Of a DNA stretch of 64,000 bases, positions 34,182-45,418 are shown piece by piece. Below the pieces are notes generated by a model, which searched no databases, had not been told where the DNA came from, and was given only the letters and a program-made list of their open reading frames with translations. Numbering within the stretch: the first letter of the stretch is position 1; each line of letters opens with the position of its first letter. The DNA comes from Lytechinus pictus (lineage: Eukaryota > Echinodermata > Echinoidea > Temnopleuroida > Toxopneustidae). The stretch lies in contig NC_087259.1 in the NCBI RefSeq assembly GCF_037042905.1, positions 26,066,001 to 26,130,000 on the forward strand, in the 5' to 3' direction. The translations under genes and the position numbers were made by a program.

Positions 34182-35701
34182 TGATAGAGAATATAATAAA
34201 TGGAAAGTAGTATACATGTATGCCAAAAGTAAGGTCGATCAGTGGAGAAATCTGAAGACTTTCATTAGATCCTACAGCAACACAAGCATTCTTTTGCAAG
34301 GTGTTTATCTGCATTTGCTACTCTCAATCTAGACAGCTGGCAGCCGTCTGTTTTGAGGATTTTTTTAAACATTTTTTTTATTTTTTTATTTCTCCTCGTA
34401 CACAGATGGCTCGCTATCGTGCCACGGCCATTAGGGGACTTACAATGCAAAATCCCCCGACAGGGCTCATCGATTTTTGTCTTTATTTCATAAAAATATA
34501 TAAAAGGAACTGTACCAAAATAAAGATTATTATTCCGTTTTGGCCTGAAATGCACTAAAACGGGGAAAAAATAAACTTAAATGGGGAAAAAACAGTGACT
34601 TACTTCGGCTGTCACGCAACTTCACTTCCCTGTTTTATCCAAACTTAATACATAAACGTATGGCCATTGAGTCCCTGTACAGATCGAGCTAGAACTTCGG
34701 TCTCTGTATTTGGTGAGTGGAGCCAACGGAGTTCAGCGGAATATAACAGAGACCGAAGCTTTCTACTCTCAATCCAGGTGTAGTAGATGGATAGTCGGTA
34801 GTAAGGAATTTCTTGATTGCTTGATCAAGATAGCTGTGCCAAAGCTGGGGCATAGTCATTGCCAGGGCCTCAAAAGAAATGTTGCATTTAATGGAATATT
34901 CATCCTTATACCAATTTGATTAAAATCAAAAGCACAAAGATGAAAAATTTATTTGGATTGATGGTAAGGTTTGATGAAGCTATATCAAAGAATAACAATA
35001 TATTTTTCAATGTTTACATGTATTTTGTGACATTAATGCAGGCAGCTGTTCCACACACGAATATGAATTCCATCAATCCACAATTTTATGTTTCATGATA
35101 ATTGAAATTATTTTGACTCTAGGGAATATGTGTGAAATAATGTAACTGGTATATTTGGCATTGACAGGTGAATTATTTTCAGTCTTCTAAGAAATTGGCA
35201 TTTTAAGGGGGGGGGGTTATCACAGGGTACATGTACATGTATATGGGGGAGCTGCTCACATGTAGCATCACAATTAAAACATCAATCATTTCTTTTTATA
35301 GATTTTCATTATTTTTTCTAAATTTTCTCTTTTTTTTGTTTAAACCAACTTGATATCAGGGTGAGCTTCCCCTTATGAGAGTTCATTATCTTTTGTAACT
35401 TCTGAAGGTTTCCATGGCAAAGACGATTGTAGTGAGTTTCACAGTACACCATGTATCTTTCTTGCGCAATTGTTGGTCCTGAAAAGGACCACCCAAACTT
35501 ATATTCTTATTCAAATTGTAAATCATCAATATCATGTCTGGTGAATGGGATAATTACAGATTAAAAGGTCCTATGATAAAAACAATGATTTTAAAATATT
35601 GATGTGATTGTGATTCATTCCATTTATTTTAATAGGGGATTCAAAATACAATATTGGATGTAATTTTCAGTATTACGATTGTTTGGTTTTTCTCAATTTG
35701 T
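34182..35701. other. TYW3 3' region and intergenic DNA
   Basis: Holds the TYW3 3' UTR and then intergenic sequence. A perfect 13-bp inverted pair CTTCGGTCTCTGT (34695-34707) and ACAGAGACCGAAG (34746-34758) could form a hairpin. No further gene is evident. Confidence 0.45.
34519..34524 (+). promoter_or_regulatory. Candidate TYW3 polyadenylation signal
   Basis: An AATAAA about 340 bases after the stop is followed within 30 bases by a T/G-rich stretch, as expected of a poly(A) signal. The AATAAA at 34195-34200 is an alternative but would leave almost no 3' UTR. Confidence 0.35.
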
Positions 35702-36810
35702 TTAAAGGTCAAGTTCACCCCAGAAAAATGTAGATTTGAATAGAGAAAATATCAAACTAGCATAATGCTGAAAATTTCATGAAAATTGGATGTAAAATAA
35801 GGAAGTTATGACATTTTAAAGTTTCGCTTATTTTTCACAAAACAGTTATACATTTATGCACATCTCAGTGACATGCAAATGAGAGAGTTGATGATGTCCC
35901 TTACTCACTATTTCTTTTTTCTTATTGTTTGAACTACCGATATTTCATTTTTTACAGATTTGACAATAAGGGCCAACTTGACTGAACCATATACAGTAGT
36001 GTGAAAATAATGCTCATTCCACATGTTCAGGGAGGAAATAATCTTTGTTTCACTTGACAATGAGGAGAAAAATAGAATAGTTCATATTTCATACAGTAGA
36101 ATACAAAAGAAATAGAGAGTGGATGATGTCATCAGTCTTCTCATTTGAATACCAACCAGGGGCCCGTTTCATAAAACATTTGCCGCAGCGGCAACTCCCA
36201 TTTTCTGCGGCAAATCTGTGTTTCTGCGGCAAATCTTAAAACAGCGTCAAGTTTCCGTTTCATAAAACTTTGCCGCAGATACTTTCTGCGGCAAATGACA
36301 ATTTCAGCGGCAATATTTGACGCAGCTCAAGGAGCTGCGGCAAATTTGATGCAGCTATTTGAGCTGCATCAAATATTGCCGCAGAAACAGCTTTTTCATC
36401 AAAATACCAACAATTTTGAGGGCCTAAGAGCCATATTGGTCAATTTTTTGATGATTTTTATTTGATAAATTGCTTTTTGTCATTCTAAATAGAAAATACA
36501 TGTATTTTTACTCATTGACAAATAAAAAGTAGATATTTATTGAATCATCATTCATTATTTTTAAAGTCAAATTTATTTAAATAAATAGATACAGAGGGAA
36601 CATACATTGTGTTCCTGCAAATTTACACTTTCAAAAAAGCTTTCCTTTATCCTGTAAAAGAATGAACAAATGATGTCTCATTTTGTAAAAGATGTTTCCT
36701 CATTGGCTTCTGAGTTTCAATTAAATTCATTTCATAAGTGCTGTTGTTGCTGCTGCTGTTGGTTTTTGCTGATGTGTTTGTTGAAACTCTTGCTGAAGTT
36801 GTGGTTGCTG

Positions 36811-37778
36811 TTAATGTTCCCGGAGTGGTTGTTGGACATCTTGATGTTGTTGAGGTTGCCGGTGTGGTTTTTGCACCTCCTGCAGAAATTGTTTATGCTG
36901 CTGTTGTTGTTGCTGTTGGTCAATGCTGTCGTTACATCTCCTGTGTGGTTGCTGCTGTTTTTTCCTGCTGCTGTTCATGTGATTGAAGTACCTGAAATAG
37001 AAATTAATTTATAATGCATATAAGCAAGATACCAAATTTATTCCTAATTTCATTTTCATTGTTAACCCTTAATAGACTGTGGGGGAGGGGGGGGGGGGGG
37101 GGTGGAGGCACCTTTTGATACTTTGCAAGATTTCTCCAAATGGACAAGATCCTCAGGCGCCCCCTGGGATGATCTACCAGAATTAGCCTCACCTAGTCAG
37201 GTGTATTAACAGGATTTTGTACTCATTACATTCAGTTGATTTTGCATGAACTCAATTCATCAAATGAATGTAAAGGATCTACCAGTAAAAAAAAAATTAT
37301 GTGAGCTTCTTCGGGTAATCTTTCTGAGTCATTTTACTCCTTTACTGACAAATTAATAATTAAAAACATGATGAAGTGAATTTGACAGTAATTTGACATG
37401 TTGCATCTTAGGTGGTAGTGGTGGGGGTCAATAATTATAGAAATGCAGAATATTCATGTACCAATTTGGCAAGTCACACCAATAAATTATTAATATTAAT
37501 TATCTACCAATGATTGATATTGGTTTGTTATTTTTGCAGCTGAAAAAAAAAAAATTCATCAACACCTCAAACTTAGAGTTTATTTCTAAAATTTGGACTG
37601 GATTCTTGACAAAGAGCAAATGAAGAAGAAAAAAATCATTCAAATTGTTATTATGTGACTTACTTTAAATGCCAAAGTGAATCAAAATTATGATCAAGAG
37701 TGTTTACCTTACGGGTGAAATCACATTTCTAGGCTCTTTGTCTGGCTCTCCAAACCCTTCAGTCGTTGAATTTGGCAT
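36811..37778 (-). CDS. Possible two-exon Gln-rich ORF
   Basis: On the minus strand an ATG (complement of 37776-37778) opens MPNSTTEGFGEPDKEPRNV up to a donor (CCCGTAAG before gtaaac, exon 37778-37708). A good acceptor (ttaatttctatttcag) starts 36991-36811, and the phases join cleanly. The second exon is Gln/His-rich (for example DQQQQQQHKQFLQEVQ) from CAA/CAG repeats and ends in TAA. The total is 83 residues with no known domain. The join is only a prediction. It may be the remnant of a transposon gene. Confidence 0.22.
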
Positions 37779-38201
37779 GGCTTTCTGATACTATCTTGTG
37801 TCTTTCTGGAAATGTGGACAAAGCCTCACCTGAAGGAATTAAATTGAAATTTTCAAAAAATGTTTCGCACTATATTTTTTTTCCTCACATGTATACATTG
37901 CAAGTATATCAAAAGAAAATAAAAGGAAACGTCATTTGACTACTAGGTTTTTATCATGGGGGGCGGGGGGGGGGGGGGGGGGGGTAAAGGGCTCAAGATG
38001 GGTTAATATGAAGAACAAAAATGCAAACATGCAACAATAGATAATATATAAGGAATCTCTGGTTGAGAAACATCACTTCATATGCTATGCAATTGTTCCT
38101 CATAATTTATCTTGCACACATATGTACACGTAGTGAGGATGGGTGAGGGAGAGAGAGAGAGCGAGCGTTGTCATCGTACATGCAAAAAGTATTAAATCCA
38201 T

Positions 38202-38457
38202 CACTGGTGTATAGATGAGGGGGCAATGCCCCCCCCCCCCCCCAATGTTTCATGACCAAGAAAAAAAAAAGGGAATGGGAAAGGGTGAAATAGTCTATTA
38301 TTTTCTGATTACATCAAAATCTTTCTAAAAATTTGATTTCTGTATTTAAAAGTTCAACAATTTTGCTCACTCCCTTCGCTCTCTTGCATCTTTGGAGAAC
38401 TTTTGTTCAATCCGCCATATTTAGCCCTCTCAAAATATTTGGCTCATTACGCCACTG
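38202..38457. mobile_element. 256-bp hAT MITE
   Basis: Perfect 8-bp direct repeats AAATCCAT lie at 38194-38201 and 38458-38465. The ends are CACTGGTGTATAGATGAG and CTCATTACGCCACTG. A C-run follows the left end, as in the element at 29716. Confidence 0.8.
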
Positions 38458-39282
38458 AAATCCATTGTAAGAATTTTATATTTTAATGTAAACCTAATCT
38501 AACCCTAATAAGACTGCCAGGGTATTTTGGAGGCAGGAAAGATGGGCGGAAGGGGGGTGGGGGCCCTCAAGAACTTGACCGTTAATTGCGCAATTGTCAA
38601 GAAATGCAATATGCCTGCCACAGATGAAAAAATTGTATATTTGATCGTTCTAAAATTATTTAAATTTAATTATATTTAATATTTAATAAATATATTTTAT
38701 TAAATCATGCATGAAATTAGAATTTGGCTGGAAATCTATAAACAAAGCCCTTGAATTTTTTTGTTTTGTTCAGACACATAAAAATTAATTGATATCAAAT
38801 CCCTTTCATCTGTATTTTTTTTCCTTTCTGAAGTATTTCTTTGTTTTTTGTTTTATTTACTTTTTTCATATTGTTGAAAAAAATTTCTGATCATAAGCAC
38901 CAATTAATTGATTTTAATCAGTAAAAATAAATATTAACCAGTATGATGCAATTATGAATTTTGGCTAGAAACAGAATTTGCATTGGATTTGTTCATGAAA
39001 TCACATTTTAAAGCAATTCTGACATGTACTTACACAACGTTGCGTAATTACAGAACCGGGTACCCATGTGTCACAAATTTTGTCTGAAAACTCATGAATC
39101 TTTTTTAAAAAAAGGCATATAATGACGCGGCACCATCTTTCACGTTGTGGATTTATCGTGAAAATTTTGGGCCACCACCGCCTTTTTAGGGTTAAATCAG
39201 ATTGCACATCATGATGGGTTTTACTGATATTCATTCTGCAACCCATATTTCAAAGACTATCCATCATATCTGACATTGATTT

Positions 39283-39648
39283 TTACCTGTGGCAGTATGT
39301 TAGTCTCTGCATTTCTACAACTGTGGCCAAATATTCTGCTACAAGTTCATTAGATGGGCCCTTGGCATTTTTCTTATTGTAGGAGACCGGTAAGCCCTGG
39401 CTTTGAAGTTCCTGGTCTATCGTTCTCCAGCTGCAATATCTGGTCAGTTGAGGACTTGGGGGCTTTGTGTCAGGAGTGGTCTTGGTAGTGGCGGTGGCAA
39501 TGGTGATGGCAGTGGCAGAAGCAGACTTGGTGGTGGTGGCATTAGTAGCACTGATGGTGGTGGCAGCAGTGGTGGTGGTGACTGCAATTGCAGCATTGTT
39601 GATGGTGGTATACGCCTCATCACGACCAACATTTGCTCCTGCTGCCAT
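39283..39648 (-). other. Open frame of uncertain status
   Basis: A 121-codon minus-strand frame is preceded by an acceptor-like aaacataatag and followed by a donor-like CACAG/gtaaaa. The N-terminal half is a Thr/Ala run from trinucleotide repeats. The C-terminal half (YCSWRTIDQELQSQGLPVSY, later NELVAEYLATVVEMQRL) looks protein-like but matches no family I can name. It may be a fragment of the gene of the surrounding element. Confidence 0.25.
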
Positions 39649-40014
39649 CTATTATGTTTTAAGTAGAATAAACATTAAAACATTTGATTATTAACACATC
39701 AACTTCAGAACACTAGTATATTGATAATAAAACTAGTAGATATAGCAGTCAAAGCATAAAATGAAATTCCACAGAAGAGTACATGTACCTTCTTCTAATA
39801 GATTTCAGACCACCTTGAGGATGTTATGCTCAAAGCAAGGTTTTTATTTGACAACATTGGTCAAAGAGGAACATAAATTTAAATCTTTGGTTGATCAATA
39901 GTACTGTACAATACCCCATTCAGATATACGTTGACCAATTATTTCTTGTTGAAACACATATGTCTTTGTTATCAATCTTGTAGGGTATAGAGAGCATGCT
40001 GATTCTATAGCTAT

Positions 40015-40428
40015 CAGTGTTGTGTACCGAGGACGGCCTCGGGACCAGAATTTGCGTCCTCGGCCTCGAAGCCTGATGTATCGGCCTCGGTCGCTCTGTC
40101 TTGATGTCTCGGCTCCGAGGCCTGACAAATGCAGTCATTTCCAGCACATAAATTGTGTCCATCATCAACGCAATGTGAATTTCTAATGCACACATTATTA
40201 TTAGATCTAGATTCCACCCCACCCCCTCTCTGTAGATTATATATACCGGTAATATATATATATTTTGCCTGTTTTTTTAATTTATTCTATTTATTTATTT
40301 TCATTTTTTACATTCATTTATTTTTTTTTTCTTGAGGGGGGGTCAATGGTCAATTGAATTTAACAAAAAACATGCAAATATTTTTAGCGGTCTCTGTCTC
40401 GGCTGACCCAGCCTAGGATACAACACTA
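40015..40428. mobile_element. 414-bp hAT MITE
   Basis: The ends are CAGTGTTGTGTACCGAGG and GATACAACACTA. The flanks ATAGCTAT (40007-40014) and ATAGTTAT (40429-40436) match at 7 of 8 bases. Sub-terminal GGCCTCGG steps repeat on the left. Confidence 0.7.
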
Positions 40429-40519
40429 ATAGTTATGCATTTAGATATGATTCACACATAGAAGTGTTGTATTGTCTAAATTTAAAAAAAAATGGTCTAT
40501 TGAGAGACACATTCCTAAC

Positions 40520-40652
40520 GTCGATGCATAAACTGTGTAAGCTAAAAAAAAAGTAGCCCCGGTATCGATCTGCCATTTTGTTTTCAATTTTGAAAGCAGA
40601 ACAAAAGCGACATAACTTTCGCCTTTTTTGAGCTTACACTTTATGCATCGAT
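40520..40652. repeat. Inverted-repeat MITE candidate
   Basis: TCGATGCATAAACTGTGTAAGC (about 40521) and its inverse GAGCTTACACTTTATGCATCGA (about 40629) bracket about 90 bp. No target duplication was resolved. Confidence 0.5.
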
Positions 40653-40770
40653 GATAGTATTGTGTCACGATAGATCTTCATCCATGTAATAGAGGCAAGT
40701 GCATAATTTTCCTCCTTTAATTTGGGGTGATATGGTGACCACAATTCTACCCCATTTGTCTGCCAACTAG

Positions 40771-40807
40771 CCAGGAGCTGTCCGTGTAATACACGGACAG
40801 CTCCTGG
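40771..40807. repeat. Perfect 17-bp hairpin with 3-base loop
   Basis: CCAGGAGCTGTCCGTGT, loop AAT, then the exact inverse. A weaker GC-rich near-palindrome (GCTGCAGCCCGTACAGCGG) follows immediately. Confidence 0.85.
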
Positions 40808-41076
40808 GCTGCAGCCCGTACAGCGGGCCGCAGTTGCCTGGGTTACTCGAAATCTATCACAAAATCAGATTTTGTATAGAGTCTAGATCTAGAAGTACTT
40901 AGATCCTCTAAAAAAGGCCCAAATGTTTGCTAACTGACTCGATCACAGCTTAAAAAAAAAATTAATTTTGCCTTTTTTTATTACTGTCTGGCCACTAAAC
41001 TGTTTATACTCGCAAGCCACCCACCCCACACCCCCTGAAAACTATAAGAAAAACAATCCCTCACAGTTATGATGGG

Positions 41077-41697
41077 GTGTCCAAACTTCGCGCACTTTTA
41101 AAAAATATTCATCAGGCTTAATTTTGTTCACAAAATATTCATAATTTATACAAAACCAATTCAAGAAATAGTTACCACATTGACGGCAAGATCGTTAACT
41201 ATAAAATCATGGACGAAAATGTAAAGTAGGTCAAGGGGTTTCGCCGGTATCGCGATCTCAAAATTCTATTCCGATCGGCGAATGCGGGCTGTGCTGGAAA
41301 ACCGTTCAGAAAAGTGTGACCTAACTTCGCGCACCAAAGCTTTTGTGGAGATTTAAACAAAAACTCAAGTTCAAAAAGTGAAAAATTAAATCAGATTGAT
41401 GGCAAAATGCTATGGAATCGGTTAGTACCACATTTAACTCACATTTTTGATGATTTCTGCTTGCAAAATGGTGATATCGTGATGCTTGTGATTTCTTCAA
41501 AACGGGCGCTAGCGGTGACAAATTTGCCGATCTTTTGCCAATATTTTCATGAATACTGAACTCATCCTAAAGAAATTTTCATTATACGGTAATTTTAGGT
41601 CGCTTTTCACGTTGATGATGTCAGATTTTAAGGATATTGGCTAGTTTTTGAGATAAGGACCGTCCGCGAAGTATGGACACGCGCGAAGTTTGGACAC
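41077..41697. mobile_element. ~620-bp element with GTGTCCAAACTTCGCGC ends
   Basis: GTGTCCAAACTTCGCGC at 41077 is repeated inverted as GCGCGAAGTTTGGACAC ending at 41697. A further diverged copy (CCGCGAAGTATGGACAC) lies just inside the right end. No coding capacity and no clear target duplication. Confidence 0.6.
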
Positions 41698-42632
41698 ACT
41701 GCCATACAGAGTACAATATTTGTGACAGTCACCCCCCCCCAAAAAAAAAAACATGCCAAACATAAGCGTGAACACCAATCGACACCCATCAATGCTTCTC
41801 GAGACTTGACTGTATTTTTGTCGCCCTCAACAAGCCAAGCCACAAAAAAATAAAGGCTCACTCTCACACAGCTGTTCACATATCGCACTGAATTAGGTTA
41901 TTAAAGACTAAAGTCAGAAAGAAAGACAGATGCAACTCAAGTCGCAACGCCGCTCATTCGAGCTCCACCCCACACACATCAACACTACTGCCGTGTACTA
42001 CGCCGAAGCTCCGGGATAGCGACCACTCGGCATCTCGATGATGCCTCCACGATATCCCCGGGCAAAATGCATGTTTACCTCGTAGAAAACGATGGAAATA
42101 TGATATGTATTATCAATGTCATTCTTTCGGAAGTGATTTATTTATTACTTTATCAAATGATGTAATAATTCAATAAATACAATAATTAGAAAGTACTTAC
42201 ATCTCCGATTCAAATTTTACTTCAATTCTGTCACCATCAAAATTTTATCGCAGACGACGTGTGTGAAGAAAAAAACCGGCTGTTAGCTGCAAATCAGGCT
42301 CGTTCACGAACTATTTTTCATTTATTTATTTTTATTTACGATAACAATTTGTTATTGCTTTTATGAAACGGATATTTGCAACTATGACAAGTTGCCATTG
42401 CAATAACAAGATTTGTCATAGATATGGGAGATGTTACAGTTGCAAGTCAAAAGTTTTATGAAACGGGCCCCAGGATGTGCATATAACTGTTTTGTGAAAT
42501 TAAAGCAACTTAGAAATGCCAAAACCTTCTTATTTTACATCCGATTTTAATGATATTTTCAAGATTATGCTTGTTGGATTTTTCTCTTTTTATTCAAATA
42601 AACTTTTTGTTGGGGTGGACTTGTCCTTTAAA

Positions 42633-44430
42633 TTGACATGTTTGGGTGGACTTGGTCTTTAAGCAAAAACGGTGGAAATCTAGAAAATACATATTTTGCA
42701 TTCCATTTCTTAATTTTTTTCTTAACTTGACCTAATTACCCCCAGAGTAACATACAGTATCAACATCTAAATTTGACATCAACAACAGATTACCAACTAT
42801 TGTAAGTTTTGTTTTCATATCAAACTTTATTTAAGATTAATGTACAACAGTGAAACAATTATAAAAAATAGAATTGAATTCTCTGAAAATGTTAAGAAAA
42901 TATATCATTTAGAAAAAAAATACACAATGAACATTTAACATTAAAATATCTTTGATCTATTCTTAATTTCAGGTACAATAAACAGAGGAGAAATTGAAAT
43001 TATTACACAGATTCTAGTAATTTTGGGATACTATGAGATTGTAGTAAATAACATTGAATTTTGAAAGAAATTCATACAAGTAAATTATGTAATAAGGCTT
43101 CCCATTAAAATAAATAAAGCTGAATCTAATTGCAATATGTATATTTGATTGTCTTTACAATAAAATTTATATCAAAATTTAGAGTGGCTTGTTTTGTACT
43201 GTAGTTTACAGTCTTTTAACAACAACAAAAATAAAGCCTTAAAATAATACATTATACATAAATTTACATGGAATATATCAAAAATGAAATACAAAATAAA
43301 ACAATATAGAAGTGCAGTAGTTTTTATGAGTTTTAATTAAGAATCTATATAAAAGGTAAAGTGCATGTGATTAATACTGATATATATATATATATAAATA
43401 CTGTTAAAAAATATCTACTGGATTTTAAACATATTTTAAACACATTTTAACACATTTTTGACACATTTTAATTCATGTACACTTATGTATACAAAGCAAA
43501 ATATGGAAAAAAATCATTAATAAAAATCACCTTTATATAGTAAAATCACAACATTTTTTTCATGGTTTTAAGTCAGAAATCCTTGCAGCTGCAGTCATAA
43601 ATCAGTGTGTTGAAGCCAGACACTGTTATAACTACCATGGTTTCTTGTATTCACTGTTTCCATGAGGAATATCTGTTGTCTCGTTACATTTTGATACTCA
43701 TATATTATTGATAATTTTAATATAAAATATACATTATCTACATGTATATCTCATTGGATATCTGTGTATATTTGTATTTTTTTAGCAAACAAGCTAAACA
43801 TAAATTAACATATCTTGATTGTACCTAAGTATATAATACCAGGTACAAGTAATTAACAACAACAGCAACAAAAACCTGTTTAAAGATGTGAATTGTCGGC
43901 TAAGCATTGTACAGGAGACAATTATGGCAAACACCATAATATAGCCTACCGTATATTTGACATGTATATATAAGCAATAAACACCATTTGGTTTACTAGT
44001 ATCTCAGTGGAGATGGTTCCTGCATTTCTCATAGATTAAAGCCTACATATAAGGGGGTACGGTGTAATGGGTTCAGTTGGTGTTCAAGACTACAGTCCCA
44101 TAGATATACAAATGTTGTCATAACTTCCATATTCGTTTATAGTTGATGCATGTTATCTACAAATGTGCAGCAAACCTTTGAAAAATCTGTGAAAAATTAG
44201 CTCATATCAAACTCATAACTGTGGCAAGGATTAAATGTTGCCTTGTGAAGTGAACATTAACCCAGTGGATAGTCATCCTAAAGGCAAATGTACATGTATA
44301 TGTTATACATGTAGCAGTATTAGCCAGTCTCCAAAGGCTTCACATTACTGCCTTGCATATTTTGTCAAAATTTATTTGATTTTTCACAAAACTGTACAAT
44401 CATACAGTTATGTCTGCATTTGCAATATAG
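42633..44430. other. Intergenic / distal 3' region of EGF-SEA gene
   Basis: AT-rich sequence with no supported exon on either strand. TTTATT at 44371-44376 gives an AATAAA on the minus strand and could serve the EGF-SEA gene, but many such hexamers occur in this composition. Confidence 0.35.
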
Positions 44431-44757
44431 AATAATAATCCGCTTTTTATATAGCGCTTGATACATCGAAACGACGTGTCTAAGCGCTTTACAGATGTAT
44501 TATTACACCGGTCATCGGATTCAATCAGTCATTCCCGCACACAATGTGTGCACATCCTCCACTCCCTGGGGAGTATTCCAGTCGGTCGCCGATGAGGCGC
44601 ACACAGTACTGGACAAGCTACAATGACTTGCACATCCTACCGGGTACCCATTTTGCACCTGGGTCGAGAGTGGCAAAGTGTAGATTAACGCCTTGCCAAA
44701 GGACGCTAGACCGCGGTGGGATTCGAACAACAGATACATGTAACAGCTTCTTTAATT
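44431..44757 (-). mobile_element. tRNA-derived SINE
   Basis: On the minus strand a B-box-like GTTCGAATCCC (complement of 44718-44728) is followed by CACCGCGGTCTAGCG, a body with GGCAAGGCGTTAATCTACAC and GGGTACCCGG, and a 3' end AGCGCTATATAAAAAGCGG with an ATT-rich tail. Pol III promoter motifs and this body are typical of invertebrate tRNA SINEs. It probably lies in or just beyond the EGF-SEA 3' UTR. Confidence 0.65.
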
Positions 44758-45325
44758 GAAAAAAATATACATGAACAGATACTGATAACTTTTCCATCTC
44801 TTTGGAGCACACAAATCTGTTCAACTTAGCTTACAAAAGGTAGATACACTGTACATTCAACACATGTCTTGCTTATCCTGGTCTCTACTTAAGCGATTAT
44901 TTGATTTATAGAAGGTTGACTTTATATCCAGTGTTTACTGTACCTTCAAATACAATAAAGCCTTTAACAGTAATCACCTCTAAAAATCAAGTGGCCACGT
45001 AGTTAGTGTACATCACAAAATACATTCATATTGTTTACAAGCTACAAGCCATTTCTGCCATCCAATGACAAAAGGGAGCAACTCTGTTTTTTAGTAAATG
45101 AGGAAAATGTGTCCTTATTTCATGTGGACATATATTGAGTTACTTGCTTTTGAAACGTCAGTGTTTCTAAAATTAGGGGCTATGTGACTCACAGACCTTT
45201 AGCATCATGGAGAGCATACAAGAAATATCCAAACTCAAGATAAAAGTCAGTTTAGAAAAAACAAATCAAGAGATGCTTCCTTATGAAGTTCAGCCATAAT
45301 TGAGTATGTGTAGTGAAGGTTTGTT

Positions 45326-45418
45326 TTACGTATGACTTTCCTGAAGACCCCAGGGTACATGGGCTCTTGGTATCTGGAATCTTCTTGCTGGTCCAATAGC
45401 ATCCTCTGATTGATTGCT
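45326..45418 (-). CDS. EGF-SEA gene exon: terminal coding exon
   Basis: With the first good acceptor (cattctttgttccag) and the phase-0 junction from the previous exon, the tail continues [14 protein letters not shown] and ends LQESHT before TAA at 45328-45326. A second AG 13 bases further in (45405) gives a different frame open to 45247 with [11 protein letters not shown], so the true or alternative end is not certain. Confidence 0.6.
   Translation of the reverse strand, partial: SNQSEDAIGPARRFQIPRAHVPWGLQESHT

Larger units (their letters stand above)
36159..42471. mobile_element. 6.3-kb element with GGGCCCGTTTCATAAAA ends
   Basis: The left end GGGCCCGTTTCATAAAAC and right end GTTTTATGAAACGGGCCC are inverted, and TCCGTTTCATAAAA recurs inside each end. 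The flanks allow a 5-bp CCAGG or a 3-bp CAG target duplication, and the palindromic GGGCCC makes the exact edge ambiguous. Near the left end, GCCGCAG/CTGCGGCAA steps repeat. The element carries two later hAT MITEs (38202-38457 and 40015-40428), another inverted-repeat element (41077-41697) and possible coding remnants on the minus strand. Superfamily not assigned. Confidence 0.55.
35702..42632. mobile_element. MITE split by a later 6.3-kb insertion
   Basis: The left half (about 35702-36158) begins TTTAAAGGTCAAGTTCACCCC. The right half (about 42472-42632) ends GGGGTGGACTTGTCCTTTAAA. Inner phrases are also inverted: GAAAATTTCATGAAAATTGGATG on the left (about 35770) and its counterpart near 42540 on the right, and CACAAAACAGTTAT with its inverse near 42485. 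The two halves therefore belong to one palindromic MITE of about 0.6 kb that was interrupted. Confidence 0.6.

Noticed and set aside
36670..37014. Leucine-rich plus-strand ORF
   Set aside because: It arises from CTG/TTG repeats. The opposite strand, with Gln codons and splice-like borders, is the more credible reading.
36159..42471. Reading the 6.3-kb element as a Polinton or retrovirus-like element
   Set aside because: No polymerase, integrase, protease or capsid motif is visible in any frame, and the ends are short inverted repeats.
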